A DNA stretch of 61,138 nucleotides, taken from the NCBI GenBank assembly GCA_900555665.1, contig USLX01000002.1, positions 1 to 61,138 on the forward strand, in the 5' to 3' direction. The first letter of the stretch is position 1. The number at the start of each line of letters is the position of its first letter. The DNA comes from an uncultured Eubacteriales bacterium. Its GTDB lineage: Bacteria; Bacillota; Clostridia; Oscillospirales; Oscillospiraceae. Positions 19,135 through 28,045 of the stretch are shown piece after piece. Below the pieces are notes generated by a model. The model worked only from the letters and a program-made list of their open reading frames with translations. It did not search any database and was not told the DNA's origin. Position numbers and translations under genes: made by a program.

Positions 19135-19428
19135 CGCAGTTCCTCCTTCTCTTCTTTCTTCAACAGAAAGAAAGGATAAAAGTAGTAGTAAGTAATAGTA
19201 GGGAAATTTTATGTGGAAATCTCCATTTTTCCTTGAGATTTCAATATATATTTTTCCACAGAGCAAATGGGACACCGCATAACGTTGTCCACAGCCCCTT
19301 CCGTGAAACATCCGTCAAACGCTTTTCAACAGTCTCAGTTTCCACTATCCACAGCAGTATGTGGATAGTTTTTGAACCGATTCTTTTCTTTCTCTTTTTG
19401 AGAAAGAAAAGAATCGGGGCGCGAAAAA
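19135..19428. other. Replication origin region (oriC) between dnaA and dnaN
   Basis: Five DnaA-box-like 9-mers are seen: TGTGGAAAT (19212-19220), TTTTCCACA (19252-19260), TTGTCCACA (19285-19293), CTATCCACA (19345-19353) and TGTGGATAG (19360-19368). The last two form an inverted pair. On the minus strand the first box is followed after 10 bases by CTACTATTACTTACTACTACT (19181-19201), which fits the DnaA-trio pattern of the origin-unwinding element. An AT-rich tract ATATATATTTTTCC-like lies at 19241-19256. The boxes are all one or more bases off TTATCCACA. Confidence 0.8.
19377..19417. repeat. Perfect 18-bp hairpin repeat in oriC
   Basis: CCGATTCTTTTCTTTCTC (19377-19394) pairs with 19400-19417 around a T5 loop. 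Related hairpins occur at 39707-39745 and 40132-40172. It lies just past the dnaA stop and could end dnaA transcription, though no clean T run follows on the minus strand. Confidence 0.7.
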
Positions 19429-20742
19429 CTATAGCTTATTATTGATATTCGCCGTAATATCCCGGATATTATCCTGTAATCCGGATGTGGAATCGGCCAG
19501 CAGACGTTCGATTTTATTGAGCCCGTGCAGTACAGTCGAATGATCGCGCCCAAATTCGCGTCCGATGTCCGGCAGGCTGAGATTTGTGAGCTTCCGGCAG
19601 AGGTACATTGCCACCTGCCGGGCCTCGGCAGTATTTTTGTTTTTCAGCGTCCCGCGCAGCACCTGCTCTTCAATCGAATAAAACCGGCAGACCTCCGAAA
19701 TGATGAGCCCCGGCGTCGGAAGGCTTTCGGCTTTGCCCTTGTACATGTCCTTGATCGCGCGCGATACGCTCGCCACATCCAGCGGCATCCCCTGCAGATC
19801 ACGGTAGGCCAAAATTTTCTTGACCGTCCCCTCAATCTGCCGCACATTCGTTGTGATATTCTCCGCAATGTACTCGCACACGTCGTCCGGGAATTCGAGC
19901 CCCAGACTCATAGCCTTGTTTTTGATGATCGCCATGCGCGTCTCATAATCCGGCGGCTGAATGTCCGCGATCAAGCCCCATTCAAAGCGTGTCTTCAAGC
20001 GGTCTTCCAGCCGGAGCATCTCATGCGGCGGCCGGTCGGCCGTCAAAACGATCTGTCGGTGCGACTCATAGAGCGTGTTGAACGTATGGAAAAATTCCTC
20101 CTGCGTCGAGTCCTTGCCGGCAATAAACTGGATATCGTCGACGAGAAACAGATCGGCTCCACGATATTTGCTGCGGAACTCGATGTTCCGGCCCTCCTGC
20201 ACGGCGGCGATCAGTTCGTTTGTAAACTGGTCGCCCTTGATGTAGACGATGTTATAGCTCGGGTGCTTTTTATGAACTTCGCTGGCGATGGCATAGAGCA
20301 GATGCGTCTTGCCCAGGCCGGATGGCCCATAGATAAACAGCGGGTTATACGTCTCCGCCGGCGCATTGGCCACTGCGATGGCCGCCGCATGCGCAAACCG
20401 GTTGGAGGAGCCAACAACGAATTTGTCAAAGGTAAACTGTGGGTTAAACTCTACAAATTGCGGTTTTTTCTGATTTTCCCGGTAGACCTCGATCTCGGTG
20501 TCGTCCAAAACCTCCAGCTCAATATCCATCTGAAATTCATCCCGCATGGCGTCTTTGATATAGTCGGCGCAGCGGCGCAGAATGATGTCCTTTCGAAACG
20601 AGGAGGGGGAGTACAGCACAAGTTTCGTATCGGTCAGTTCCAAAATCTCCGCATCGTCAAACCAGGTTGAGATCACGGCCGGCGTCAGCCGCGATTCCAT
20701 GTTGCCGAGAACTTTGGCCCAAACATAGGCTGAGGAGTACAT
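19429..20742 (-). CDS. dnaA: Chromosomal replication initiator DnaA
   Basis: 437 residues from the ATG at 20742 (aaaggag site). Domain I (KVLGNMESRLTPAVISTWF), AAA+ domain III with Walker A GPSGLGKTHL and Walker B FLVDDIQF, and domain IV with the DNA-binding signature REFGRDHSTVLHG. It opens oriC, which lies directly downstream. The codons before M1 in the longer open frame overlap the promoter and are not used. Confidence 0.97.
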   Translation of the reverse strand: MYSSAYVWAKVLGNMESRLTPAVISTWFDDAEILELTDTKLVLYSPSSFRKDIILRRCADYIKDAMRDEFQMDIELEVLDDTEIEVYRENQKKPQFVEFNPQFTFDKFVVGSSNRFAHAAAIAVANAPAETYNPLFIYGPSGLGKTHLLYAIASEVHKKHPSYNIVYIKGDQFTNELIAAVQEGRNIEFRSKYRGADLFLVDDIQFIAGKDSTQEEFFHTFNTLYESHRQIVLTADRPPHEMLRLEDRLKTRFEWGLIADIQPPDYETRMAIIKNKAMSLGLEFPDDVCEYIAENITTNVRQIEGTVKKILAYRDLQGMPLDVASVSRAIKDMYKGKAESLPTPGLIISEVCRFYSIEEQVLRGTLKNKNTAEARQVAMYLCRKLTNLSLPDIGREFGRDHSTVLHGLNKIERLLADSTSGLQDNIRDITANINNKL

Positions 20743-20798
20743 AACAGGCTCCTTTCCAAACAGAATCACACAAAAATGTGCATAACAATTCAATATAG

Positions 20799-20827
20799 AG
20801 TATAGCATATTTCCCGGTGTATTGCAA
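20799..20827 (-). promoter_or_regulatory. dnaA promoter
   Basis: On the minus strand: TTGCAA (20822-20827), 17-base spacer, TATACT (20799-20804) preceded by TGC. It leaves a 5' leader of about 50 bases. No DnaA box is seen in it. Confidence 0.7.
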
Positions 20828-20868
20828 GGCATACTTTATATAATAAAGAATTCCACATCGGAATGCAA

Positions 20869-20898
20869 AAAAAATACCTCCCAAAAGGGAGGTATTTT
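20869..20898 (-). terminator. Terminator of the HAD-phosphatase gene
   Basis: A 12-bp stem AAAATACCTCCC/GGGAGGTATTTT (20871-20898) with an AAAA loop. On the minus strand it ends in a run of eight T, so it separates the phosphatase gene from dnaA. Confidence 0.85.
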
Positions 20899-20906
20899 AA
20901 AAGAGG

Positions 20907-21539
20907 TTATGGTGAAAAGATCTGTTCCAAAATCGACGGCAGCTCGGAAATCTCCTGGATCACATATTCCGCATCCGCGACCCGGCCAAAGCCATAGGCA
21001 GCAAAAATGAGCGGAACCCCGGCCTTTTTCGCCGCGTCGGCATCGCCCTGCGTGTCGCCGACGTAGACGGCCCGGTTCACGCCGTTGCGCGCCATCACAA
21101 GCCGGATATTTTCTCCCTTGTCCAGCCCGGTCCGCCCGGCCATCTCATAGTCCCGGAAGCAGCGCAGCCCCGACCAGTCCAAAAACGCCTGCACATAGCC
21201 ATCCTGCGAATTGGAAACGAGAAACAGCGCATAACGCGCCTCCAGCGTCTTCAATACCTCCCGCAGCTGCGGGTAGAGCCGTCCGCCCCGGTGGCGCAGC
21301 AGCTCGTTTTCATAATCATAGAGCTTCTGCATCTCCGCCATCTGTACCGCCTGCGGCTCGTCCGGAAAGGCCAGTGCGGAGATTTCCTTCGGTGTCTTGC
21401 CCATCCAGCTGCGCAAAACCGGCTCTGTCAGGTCGATGTGCCGCGCCGCCGTGCGGCGCAGTGCCTCCTTCCAGGCCTCAAAAATCGGCTCCATCGCGTC
21501 CCAGAGCGTACCATCTAAATCAAAAATTACTGCGTCCAT
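20907..21539 (-). CDS. HAD-family phosphatase (phosphoglycolate-phosphatase-like)
   Basis: 210 residues. HAD motif I is FDLDGTLWD at the N-terminus, motif II LVSNSQ, motif III Lys in GLDKGEN, motif IV YVGDTQGDADAAKKAG. The helical cap lies at residues 15-85. It should remove phosphate from a small molecule; the substrate is unknown. It stands upstream of dnaA as a separate unit. Confidence 0.85.
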   Translation of the reverse strand: MDAVIFDLDGTLWDAMEPIFEAWKEALRRTAARHIDLTEPVLRSWMGKTPKEISALAFPDEPQAVQMAEMQKLYDYENELLRHRGGRLYPQLREVLKTLEARYALFLVSNSQDGYVQAFLDWSGLRCFRDYEMAGRTGLDKGENIRLVMARNGVNRAVYVGDTQGDADAAKKAGVPLIFAAYGFGRVADAEYVIQEISELPSILEQIFSP

Positions 21540-21600
21540 ATCCTTCCCCCTCTTTCATTTGCTTCATTTTACGCGCCAAACGCCGAACCGTCAAGCCCCA

Positions 21601-21629
21601 TTGACTTTGCCGGGGCCGGACTCTATAAT
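21601..21629 (+). promoter_or_regulatory. Sigma-A promoter of the MOSC-ttcA genes
   Basis: TTGACT (21601-21606), 17-base spacer, TATAAT (21624-21629): a near-consensus promoter 34 bases before the MOSC start codon. Confidence 0.8.
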
Positions 21630-21663
21630 ACCTACTGAATCAGTTTGAAAAAGGAGGCGCTTT

Positions 21664-22131
21664 ATGGAGGCAGGAAAGGTGCTCGCGGTCTGCATCAGCG
21701 AGCGAAAGGGAACCATGAAGCATCCGGTTCCGGAAATTCAGCTCCGCGCCGAACACGGCATCGAGGGCGATGCCCACGCCGGCCCCTGGCACCGGCAGGT
21801 CAGCCTGCTCGCCACCGAGAGCGTGGCGCCGATGCGTGCCGTTCTGCCGGACCTTCCGGCGGGCGCCTTTGCGGAAAACATCCTGACCGGGGGCCTCGCG
21901 CTGAAAGCGCTTCCCATCGGCACGCGCCTGCGCGTTGGCGGAGCGCTGCTCGAGGTGACACAGATCGGTAAGGAGTGCCACAAGGACTGCGCCATCCGCC
22001 AACAGGTCGGCGACTGCGTCATGCCCCGCGAGGGCATTTTCGCCCGCGTGCGCACAGGCGGCGCCGTCCGCCCCGGCGACCCGATCACAATCGAAGGAGA
22101 AGGCCATGGAACTGACAGCGAAAGAACTTGA
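21664..22131 (+). CDS. MOSC-domain protein
   Basis: 155 residues. GDAHAGPWHRQVSLL, AENILTGGL and the Cys-bearing GKECHKDCAI segment match the MOSC (molybdenum cofactor sulfurase C-terminal) fold, which handles sulfur on molybdopterin-type cofactors. An aaaggaggcg site precedes the ATG. Its end overlaps the next gene by 26 bases, so the two are one unit; the partner is a sulfur-transfer enzyme, which suggests a shared sulfur task. No molybdenum-cofactor genes are in the window. Confidence 0.85.
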   Translation: MEAGKVLAVCISERKGTMKHPVPEIQLRAEHGIEGDAHAGPWHRQVSLLATESVAPMRAVLPDLPAGAFAENILTGGLALKALPIGTRLRVGGALLEVTQIGKECHKDCAIRQQVGDCVMPREGIFARVRTGGAVRPGDPITIEGEGHGTDSERT

Positions 22132-23230
22132 CGCCCTCGCGCCGGGCAGCTATACGCTGCTCGACCTGCGCGATGCGCGCTCCCGCGAATATGGCGGCAT
22201 CCCCGGCGCGGTCGCCGCGGACGCGGACGAATTGCTGGTCAATCCCCCGCAAGGCGAAGGACGGCTTGTGCTCTACTGCGCGCGCGGCGAGATCAGCCTG
22301 GAGACGGCCGAGGCTCTGCGCGAACAGGGCGTCGACGCCTGGAGTCTCAAGGGCGGCTATCCGGCCTGGATCCGCTATGACATGCAGAAAACGGCGGATG
22401 CCGAGGTAAAAAGGCGCGTCGAGACGAGCCTCCGCAAGCGCTTCCGCGAAAAGCTCTGGTGCAACTTCACCAAGGCTATCCAGCGCTATGAGCTGGTCAA
22501 GCCGAACGACCGCATCGCCGTCTGCATCTCCGGCGGCAAGGATTCGATGCTCATGGCCAAGCTCTTTCAGGAGCTGCAGCTCCATAACAAGTTCCCCTTC
22601 GAGGTCAAGTTCCTCGTCATGGACCCCGGCTACAGCCCGGCCAACCGCGAGATCATCGAATCGAACGCCCGCCGTCTCGGCATTCCCGTGACAATCTTCG
22701 AGTCGAACATCTTCGATTCGGTCTACCACGTCGAAAAAACGCCCTGCTATCTCTGCGCCCGCATGCGCCGCGGCTATCTCTACCGCTACGCGCAGGAGCT
22801 CGGCTGCAACAAGATCGCCCTCGGGCACCACTATGATGACGTCATCGAGACGATCCTGATGGGCATGCTCTGGGGCGCGCAGATCCAGACCATGATGCCA
22901 AAGCTCCACAGCACAAATTTCCCCGGCATGGAGCTTATCCGCCCGCTCTACCTCATCCGGGAGGATGACATCAAGGCGTGGCGCGACGCAAACGACCTGC
23001 ACTTCATCCAGTGCGCCTGTAAATTCACCGACACCTGCACCACCTGCAGCAACGAGGAGACGCGCTCCAAGCGGCAGGAAATCAAAAATCTCATCCGGGA
23101 CATGAAATCCCGCAATCCCGACGTCGAGGCCCACATTTTCCGCAGTGTGGAAAACGTCTGCCTCGACACCGTCGTTGCCTACAAGCAAAAGGGCAAAAAA
23201 GTCTCCTTCCTCGACCATTACGACGACTGA
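22106..23230 (+). CDS. Rhodanese domain fused to TtcA-like tRNA-thiolation protein
   Basis: 374 residues. Residues 1-95 are a rhodanese domain with the active-site Cys in LVLYCARGEIS; from about 110 it is a PP-loop ATPase of the TtcA/TilS superfamily: SGGKDSMLM, then CYLCARMRRGYLY and CACKFTDTCTTC, cysteines of the kind that hold a 4Fe-4S cluster. TtcA puts sulfur on C32 of tRNA. The fused rhodanese probably hands over the sulfur. A gaaggagaagg site overlaps the MOSC end. The tRNA target is inferred; another thiolated substrate is possible. Confidence 0.85.
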   Translation: MELTAKELDALAPGSYTLLDLRDARSREYGGIPGAVAADADELLVNPPQGEGRLVLYCARGEISLETAEALREQGVDAWSLKGGYPAWIRYDMQKTADAEVKRRVETSLRKRFREKLWCNFTKAIQRYELVKPNDRIAVCISGGKDSMLMAKLFQELQLHNKFPFEVKFLVMDPGYSPANREIIESNARRLGIPVTIFESNIFDSVYHVEKTPCYLCARMRRGYLYRYAQELGCNKIALGHHYDDVIETILMGMLWGAQIQTMMPKLHSTNFPGMELIRPLYLIREDDIKAWRDANDLHFIQCACKFTDTCTTCSNEETRSKRQEIKNLIRDMKSRNPDVEAHIFRSVENVCLDTVVAYKQKGKKVSFLDHYDD

Positions 23231-23357
23231 AGAAGCCGCCAAAACCACCCAGCCCCCTTCTTTTCAGAGAGGGTCCGGAAAAACCTTGACTTTACAAGGA
23301 TTGCAGAGTTTATACTGGGCCGTATCAGAAAACTGCTGAAAAAGTGAGGCAAAGACC

Positions 23358-24707
23358 ATGGAACAGAATTTAACGACGGGCAGCGTCTTCCGGACAATCG
23401 TCCACTTTTCCCTGCCCTATCTGCTCTCCTATTTTTTACAGACGCTCTACGGCATGGCCGACCTGTTTATCATCGGCCAGTATGAGGGCGTTGCGGCGAC
23501 AACCGCTGTCTCCATCGGCTCACAGGTCATGCACATGCTGACGGTCATGCTCGTGGGCCTCGCCATGGGAACCACGGTTTCCATCGCGCAGGCCGTCGGC
23601 GGCGGAAACCGCGCGCGGGCCTCTGCTGCCACGGGAAATTCCATCACCCTCTTCACGGCTCTCTCGTTGGCGCTGACGGCGGGATTGCTTCTCCTGGTCA
23701 AACCCATCACCGCCCTCATGTCGACGCCCTCTGAGGCCGTTTCCGGCGCGCGGACCTATCTGAGCATCTGCTTCCTCGGCATCCCGTTCATCACGGCCTA
23801 TAACATTCTCAGCTCCATCTTTCGTGGCCTCGGCGACAGCCGGGGCCCGATGATCTTTGTCGCCATCGCCTGCGCGGCCAATATCGCGCTGGATTACCTC
23901 TTCATGGGTGCGCTGCACCTCGGCCCTGCCGGCGCAGCACTCGGCACCACGATTGCCCAGGCCCTGAGCGTGTGCATCGCCCTGCTCACCATCCGTAAAA
24001 AGCGCCTCATGCGCGTGCAGAGACCGGATCTTCGCCCACAACCGTCCGTTATGGGCCAGATCCTGCGCGTAGGCCTGCCGGTGATGCTGCAGGACGGCCT
24101 CATTCAGGTCTCGTTTGTCACCATCACCATCATCGCCAATCACCGCGGCCTGACGGATGCGGCAGCCGTCGGGATCGTGGAAAAGATCATGAGCTTCCTC
24201 TTCCTCGTGCCCTCAGCCATGCTCTCGTCCGTCTCGGCCCTCGGCGCGCAGAATCTCGGCGCGGGCAAGCCGGAGCGGGCCGTGGCCACGCTGCGCTATG
24301 CCATCCTGCTCTCTTCCTCACTCTGCCTGGCGCTGGTTGCCCTCGTGCAGCTGACGGCGGAGCAGCTTGTGGGGGCGTTCACACCGGATACGCTGGTGGC
24401 GCTGTCTGGCGGACAATATCTGCGCGGCTATGTCTTCGACTGCCTGTTCGGAAGCGTCCAGTTCAGCTTCAGCGGCTATTTCTGCGCCCGCGGCCGCTCG
24501 AGCCTGTCTTTTCTGCATAATATCCTCTCCATCGCGCTCATCCGCATCCCCGGGGCCTATTTTGCCTCGCGCTGCTTCCCGCATACGCTGCTCCCTATGG
24601 GCCTGGCAAGCGCAGCGGGGTCGCTGTTTTCCGTCCTGATCTGCCTGGTGCTCTATGCTGTCCTCCGTCGGAAGGACCGCACGGCAGTGGAGAAGGCCAC
24701 AGGATGA
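23358..24707 (+). CDS. MATE-family multidrug or metabolite efflux transporter
   Basis: 449 residues with about 12 membrane helices in two similar halves. LPYLLSYFLQTLYGMADLFIIGQYEG and the PVMLQDGLIQVSF repeat start, plus ALGAQNLGAGKPERA, are typical MatE signs. It should export cationic compounds using a Na+ or H+ gradient; substrate unknown. A TTGACT at 23286-23291 with TATACT at 23311-23316 (spacer 19) is a weak promoter candidate. The next small frame overlaps by four bases. Confidence 0.9.
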   Translation: MEQNLTTGSVFRTIVHFSLPYLLSYFLQTLYGMADLFIIGQYEGVAATTAVSIGSQVMHMLTVMLVGLAMGTTVSIAQAVGGGNRARASAATGNSITLFTALSLALTAGLLLLVKPITALMSTPSEAVSGARTYLSICFLGIPFITAYNILSSIFRGLGDSRGPMIFVAIACAANIALDYLFMGALHLGPAGAALGTTIAQALSVCIALLTIRKKRLMRVQRPDLRPQPSVMGQILRVGLPVMLQDGLIQVSFVTITIIANHRGLTDAAAVGIVEKIMSFLFLVPSAMLSSVSALGAQNLGAGKPERAVATLRYAILLSSSLCLALVALVQLTAEQLVGAFTPDTLVALSGGQYLRGYVFDCLFGSVQFSFSGYFCARGRSSLSFLHNILSIALIRIPGAYFASRCFPHTLLPMGLASAAGSLFSVLICLVLYAVLRRKDRTAVEKATG

Positions 24708-24910
24708 ACAAAGAGACGCGCTTTTCCATCCGCTATCTGCGCACGCTGGATGTGCCCCTGCCGGAGATTGCGGACTTTCTGCGAAACCGCAGCCTGGATC
24801 ATATTGCAGAGATGCTGTGCCAGCAAAAGCTGGCTGTGGCGGCGAAGCGGGCAGAACAGGGCCTCCGGCCGGTTTTTCGCAGGAGACCACAATCGTCGTC
24901 TCCGGCCTGA
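24704..24910 (+). CDS. Small MerR-like fragment after the MATE gene
   Basis: 68 residues from an ATG that overlaps the MATE stop (ATGA). IRYLRTLDVPLPEIADFLRNRSLDHIAEML resembles the middle of MerR-family regulators (end of the winged helix and start of the dimer helix). The DNA-binding helix before it is missing and the C-terminal part is cut short and basic. It is probably a remnant, or a dimer-only peptide. MATE genes often sit beside MerR regulators. A longer frame starting at 24750 on the plus strand only shadows jag and yidC. Confidence 0.4.
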   Translation: MNKETRFSIRYLRTLDVPLPEIADFLRNRSLDHIAEMLCQQKLAVAAKRAEQGLRPVFRRRPQSSSPA

Positions 24911-24989
24911 CACCAGACCCGGCATAGTATGTCACCGAAATCCGCATTCCGGCCCTACAAAAACGGCAAGAAGAGCGGGAAAAAGACAA

Positions 24990-25026
24990 AAAATATCCAC
25001 AGGATCTCGGATCCTGTGGATATTTT
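24990..25026. terminator. Bidirectional terminator between MATE unit and jag
   Basis: A 16-bp stem (24990-25005 with 25011-25026), loop CTCGG, with A and T runs on either side, placed between convergent genes. Confidence 0.88.
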
Positions 25027-25031
25027 TAATT

Positions 25032-25991
25032 TTATTCTGCCTCGTCGGCCTGCACAGCTCTTCCGCGGCTGTAGGCCACAACAATGCGGCGGTTCGGCTC
25101 GGTGCCGGTGGAGAACGTGGTCACATCCGGATGATCCTGCAGCGCGGCATGGATCACATGGCGCTCATAGGCGTTCATCGGCTCGAGCGTGATGTTCCGG
25201 CGATAGCGGACAACCTTGCCTGCAACCTTGACGGCCAGCCGCTGGAGTGCCTCTTCCCGCTTGGTGCGGTAGTTTTCGGCGTCAACATTGATGCGCGCGC
25301 GCTTGTTCTGCCCGCGGTTGACGGCATAGTTGGTCAGGTGCTGGATGGCGTCGAGCGTTTCACCGCGGCGGCCGATCAGAATGCCGAGATCGGCGCCGAC
25401 CAGATCGACCAGATAGCTGTCTTCGCCGGTCTTCATCGCGTACGGCACGGCGTCGGAGCCCATGTGCTCCAGCAGCCCCTTGACGAACTGCTCGATCTTT
25501 TCTTCCATCGAACCGGGCTCGGCCGGCGCATATTCCTTCGGCACCACCGGAGCGGAGGGCTTTTCCTCCCGGACGGGCCGGTCGGTCTTCGGACGGTCGT
25601 TCCTGCGCTCGGGGCGCGGCGCGCGATCCTGACGCGGCTTGCGTTCCGGGCGCGGCTCCGAAGGCGCGGCGGGTGCGATGACGCGCGGCTGCTCCTGCCG
25701 GAGTGCGGCGGGCGCAATGACCTTCGGGGCGTTTTCGCTCTGTGCAGCGGGGGCGGCCTCCTTCTTGGGCTTGGAGCGCGACGCGCTCGAGAGCGCGGGC
25801 TTCGGCTCCTCATCAGGGACTTCATAGCTGACTTTTACCTTGGCCGGCTGCGCACCGATGCCGAGGAAGCCGGACTTCGCGTTCTCCAACACCTCCACGG
25901 AGACGGAGTCGCGATCCATGCTCAGCTGGTCAAGCGCGGCCTGGATGGCCAGGTCGATGGTTTTGCCGGTGGCAATCAAAAATTTTTCCAT
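25032..25991 (-). CDS. jag: RNA-binding protein Jag (KhpB)
   Basis: 319 residues. Jag-N domain (GKTIDLAIQAALDQL... KSGFLGIG), a long Pro/Arg/Lys-rich linker (about residues 75-155), a KH domain with loop IGRRGE, and an R3H domain with RHVIHAALQDH. In other Bacillota KhpB works with KhpA and affects cell length and division RNAs. It is the last gene of the rpmH operon, 3 bases after yidC. Confidence 0.92.
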   Translation of the reverse strand: MEKFLIATGKTIDLAIQAALDQLSMDRDSVSVEVLENAKSGFLGIGAQPAKVKVSYEVPDEEPKPALSSASRSKPKKEAAPAAQSENAPKVIAPAALRQEQPRVIAPAAPSEPRPERKPRQDRAPRPERRNDRPKTDRPVREEKPSAPVVPKEYAPAEPGSMEEKIEQFVKGLLEHMGSDAVPYAMKTGEDSYLVDLVGADLGILIGRRGETLDAIQHLTNYAVNRGQNKRARINVDAENYRTKREEALQRLAVKVAGKVVRYRRNITLEPMNAYERHVIHAALQDHPDVTTFSTGTEPNRRIVVAYSRGRAVQADEAE

Positions 25992-25994
25992 AGC

Positions 25995-27359
25995 TTACTC
26001 CTCGGTTTCCTCGCTGCCGCTCTGCTTGCGGTAGCGGTCGGCCTGATAGGCGCGGCCCTTGCAATACGGGCGCTCAGCAATGCCGGACAGGGGCAGATTC
26101 TCCTGTTTCACGTCCTGCGGGTTCCGCTTGGCCTCATAGTCTCTCGCGGCCTTGTCCGCCGCTTCCTTCTCCTGTTGACGGAGCTTCTTCTTGCTCACAT
26201 CGCCGACGATGCCGTCGGGGTTCTGCTCGCGCCGCAGCTGGCGCTGGCGTTCCTTTTCAGCCTCGGCCTGACGGCGGATCTCCGCCGCACGGCGCTTGAT
26301 CTCATCCTCTTCGGTATAGGCCTTTTTGAAGTGCTGGTTGAGCAGAAGATCCTGCACCACGCCAAACACGGCCTGCGCGATCCAGTAGACGGAGATGGCG
26401 GCGGGCATGGAATAGCCGATCCAGAGCGACATCAGCGGCATCATGATGAGCATGGTGGCCGTGGTCTGGTTGGCAGTCTTTGCGGCGGTCGCATCGACCT
26501 CTCCGTCGGCGTTCGTCGCAACCTGATTGTTCATCTTCTGGCTGATGACCATGGAAATCGCCTGGAAGCCGGCGGAGAACACCGGGATCAGGAACAGACC
26601 GATCTCGCCCCAGCCCTCGCAGGTCCAGAACTTCGCGGTCGGAATTTCCGCCAGGTTCACGCCGAGGAACGAGAAGTTCATCTCGCGCAGCTTTGCCCCC
26701 GCCGTCACGGCGACGTCCTTCAGCTCACCCATAAATTCGCCGAGATGACCTGCAGCGGCGAGCTGAGCATAATAGGTGTTTTTCCCGAGGTCGACGCCGC
26801 TGTTGCGTATATAGGCCACAATCGCCTCAGAAACCGGACGGGTGTTGTGCAGCATATAGGTCAGTGGCTCGCGGATGACGTAATAGAGCGGGAACAAAAT
26901 GAGCAGCGGGATAAACGACCAGAGGCAGCCGCCCGTGGTCGAAACGCCCTCCTGCTTATAAAGGGACATCAGCTCTTGCTGGTATTTCTGCTTGTCGTCG
27001 CCGTATTTGGCCTCGAGGGCCTTGGCCAGCGGGGCCAGACGCGACATCTTCAGCATGCTCTTCTTGCTCTTGATGGACAGCGGCAGCAAAACGAGCTTGA
27101 CGACCAGCGAGAACAAAATCAGCGCCAGGCCATAGTTGCTGGTGAACTGATAGAGCCACTCAAGCAGATAGCCGAACGGGACGCGGATGATGTCAGACAG
27201 GGACATCTGATCCTTCGTCGCTGCGGCAGCCTGCTCTGCCGCTTCCGCGGGCGCGAGGCCTTCATAGGGGTTGGCGTTGCTCTGCACGGACGCAGTCGAG
27301 CAGGCACACAGCGACACTGCCAGCAGGACCACCAGCAGCAGTGCTACGATTTTTTTCAT
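25995..27359 (-). CDS. yidC: Membrane protein insertase YidC
   Basis: 454 residues. A signal peptide with lipobox LCAC, as in Gram-positive YidC lipoproteins, then five predicted membrane segments including GLALILFSLVVKLVLLPL and the SMPAAISVYWIAQAVFGVVQD end. The conserved Arg is in KSKKSMLKM/IREPL regions. A long charged tail (from about residue 345) is rich in Lys, Glu and Gln and probably contacts the ribosome. It inserts membrane proteins with or without Sec. It overlaps yidD by 4 bases. Confidence 0.93.
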   Translation of the reverse strand: MKKIVALLLVVLLAVSLCACSTASVQSNANPYEGLAPAEAAEQAAAATKDQMSLSDIIRVPFGYLLEWLYQFTSNYGLALILFSLVVKLVLLPLSIKSKKSMLKMSRLAPLAKALEAKYGDDKQKYQQELMSLYKQEGVSTTGGCLWSFIPLLILFPLYYVIREPLTYMLHNTRPVSEAIVAYIRNSGVDLGKNTYYAQLAAAGHLGEFMGELKDVAVTAGAKLREMNFSFLGVNLAEIPTAKFWTCEGWGEIGLFLIPVFSAGFQAISMVISQKMNNQVATNADGEVDATAAKTANQTTATMLIMMPLMSLWIGYSMPAAISVYWIAQAVFGVVQDLLLNQHFKKAYTEEDEIKRRAAEIRRQAEAEKERQRQLRREQNPDGIVGDVSKKKLRQQEKEAADKAARDYEAKRNPQDVKQENLPLSGIAERPYCKGRAYQADRYRKQSGSEETEE

Positions 27360-27607
27360 AATTTTCCTCCATGTGGGTGTGGGCGTGCCGGAAGCTCCGG
27401 CACCGGATCAAAGTAGTCGCCTTTGTAGAACGGATTACACCGCATCAGCCGTTTGAAAGCCAGCCATCCGCCCCTTGCCGCGCCGTAGCGCGAAATCGCC
27501 TCAAGGGCATACTGCGAACAGGTCGGGCAAAACCGGCACCGCCGCGGAAACCACGGCGAGATCTGCTTCTGATAGAAGCGGATGAAGGAGATCAAAAACC
27601 GCTTCAT
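27356..27607 (-). CDS. yidD: Membrane protein insertion efficiency factor YidD
   Basis: 83 residues. IRFYQKQISPWFPRRCRFCPTCSQYALEAI and GGWLAFKRLMRCNPF are the family signature, with the three conserved cysteines. It is a small peripheral membrane protein that aids YidC. It overlaps both rnpA and yidC by ATGA junctions. Confidence 0.93.
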   Translation of the reverse strand: MKRFLISFIRFYQKQISPWFPRRCRFCPTCSQYALEAISRYGAARGGWLAFKRLMRCNPFYKGDYFDPVPELPARPHPHGGKL

Positions 27608-27948
27608 CCCGGATCCCGAAGCAGACCGAGCTGGGAGGCCAGCGCGAGGTAAGCAGCTTCCAGTTTCCCATACGGCGCGCCGATTGCGCGCGTCCGCACC
27701 ACCACGACAAGGTCGTGGCCAGGCTTGAACTCCTGCTCATGCAGCCGGTAAATTTCCCGCAGCTGCCGTCGGACGCGGTTGCGATGCACGGCATGTGCCA
27801 GCTTGGCGTTCACCGTGATGCCGATGCGGTTGCCGTTCGAGCCATTGCCCCGGCAGTAGAGTACAAGATAGCGGTTGGCGGCGTTGGAGCCGCTGCGGTA
27901 GAGCCGGCGGAACACATGGTTGAGCTTGAGGGATTGGGAAAAAAGCAT
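27604..27948 (-). CDS. rnpA: Ribonuclease P protein component
   Basis: 114 residues from the ATG at 27948, which follows an aggggg site; the longer frame upstream is not supported. The basic RNR motif HRNRVRRQLREIYR and the LKLNHVFRRLYRSG start are typical. It binds RNase P RNA to mature tRNA 5' ends. Confidence 0.92.
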   Translation of the reverse strand: MLFSQSLKLNHVFRRLYRSGSNAANRYLVLYCRGNGSNGNRIGITVNAKLAHAVHRNRVRRQLREIYRLHEQEFKPGHDLVVVVRTRAIGAPYGKLEAAYLALASQLGLLRDPG

Positions 27949-28045
27949 AAACTGCCCCCTGGATGGTAGATAGACAGAAGGGGCGAACAGAACCATGATT
28001 CCATTCACCCCGTAGTGACTGTATATGCGGTGTAGAAGCCCCCGC

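Noticed and set aside
24750..27416. An 888-codon plus-strand open frame over jag and yidC
   Set aside because: It is the shadow of two well-recognised minus-strand genes in GC-rich DNA; its translation has no family features.
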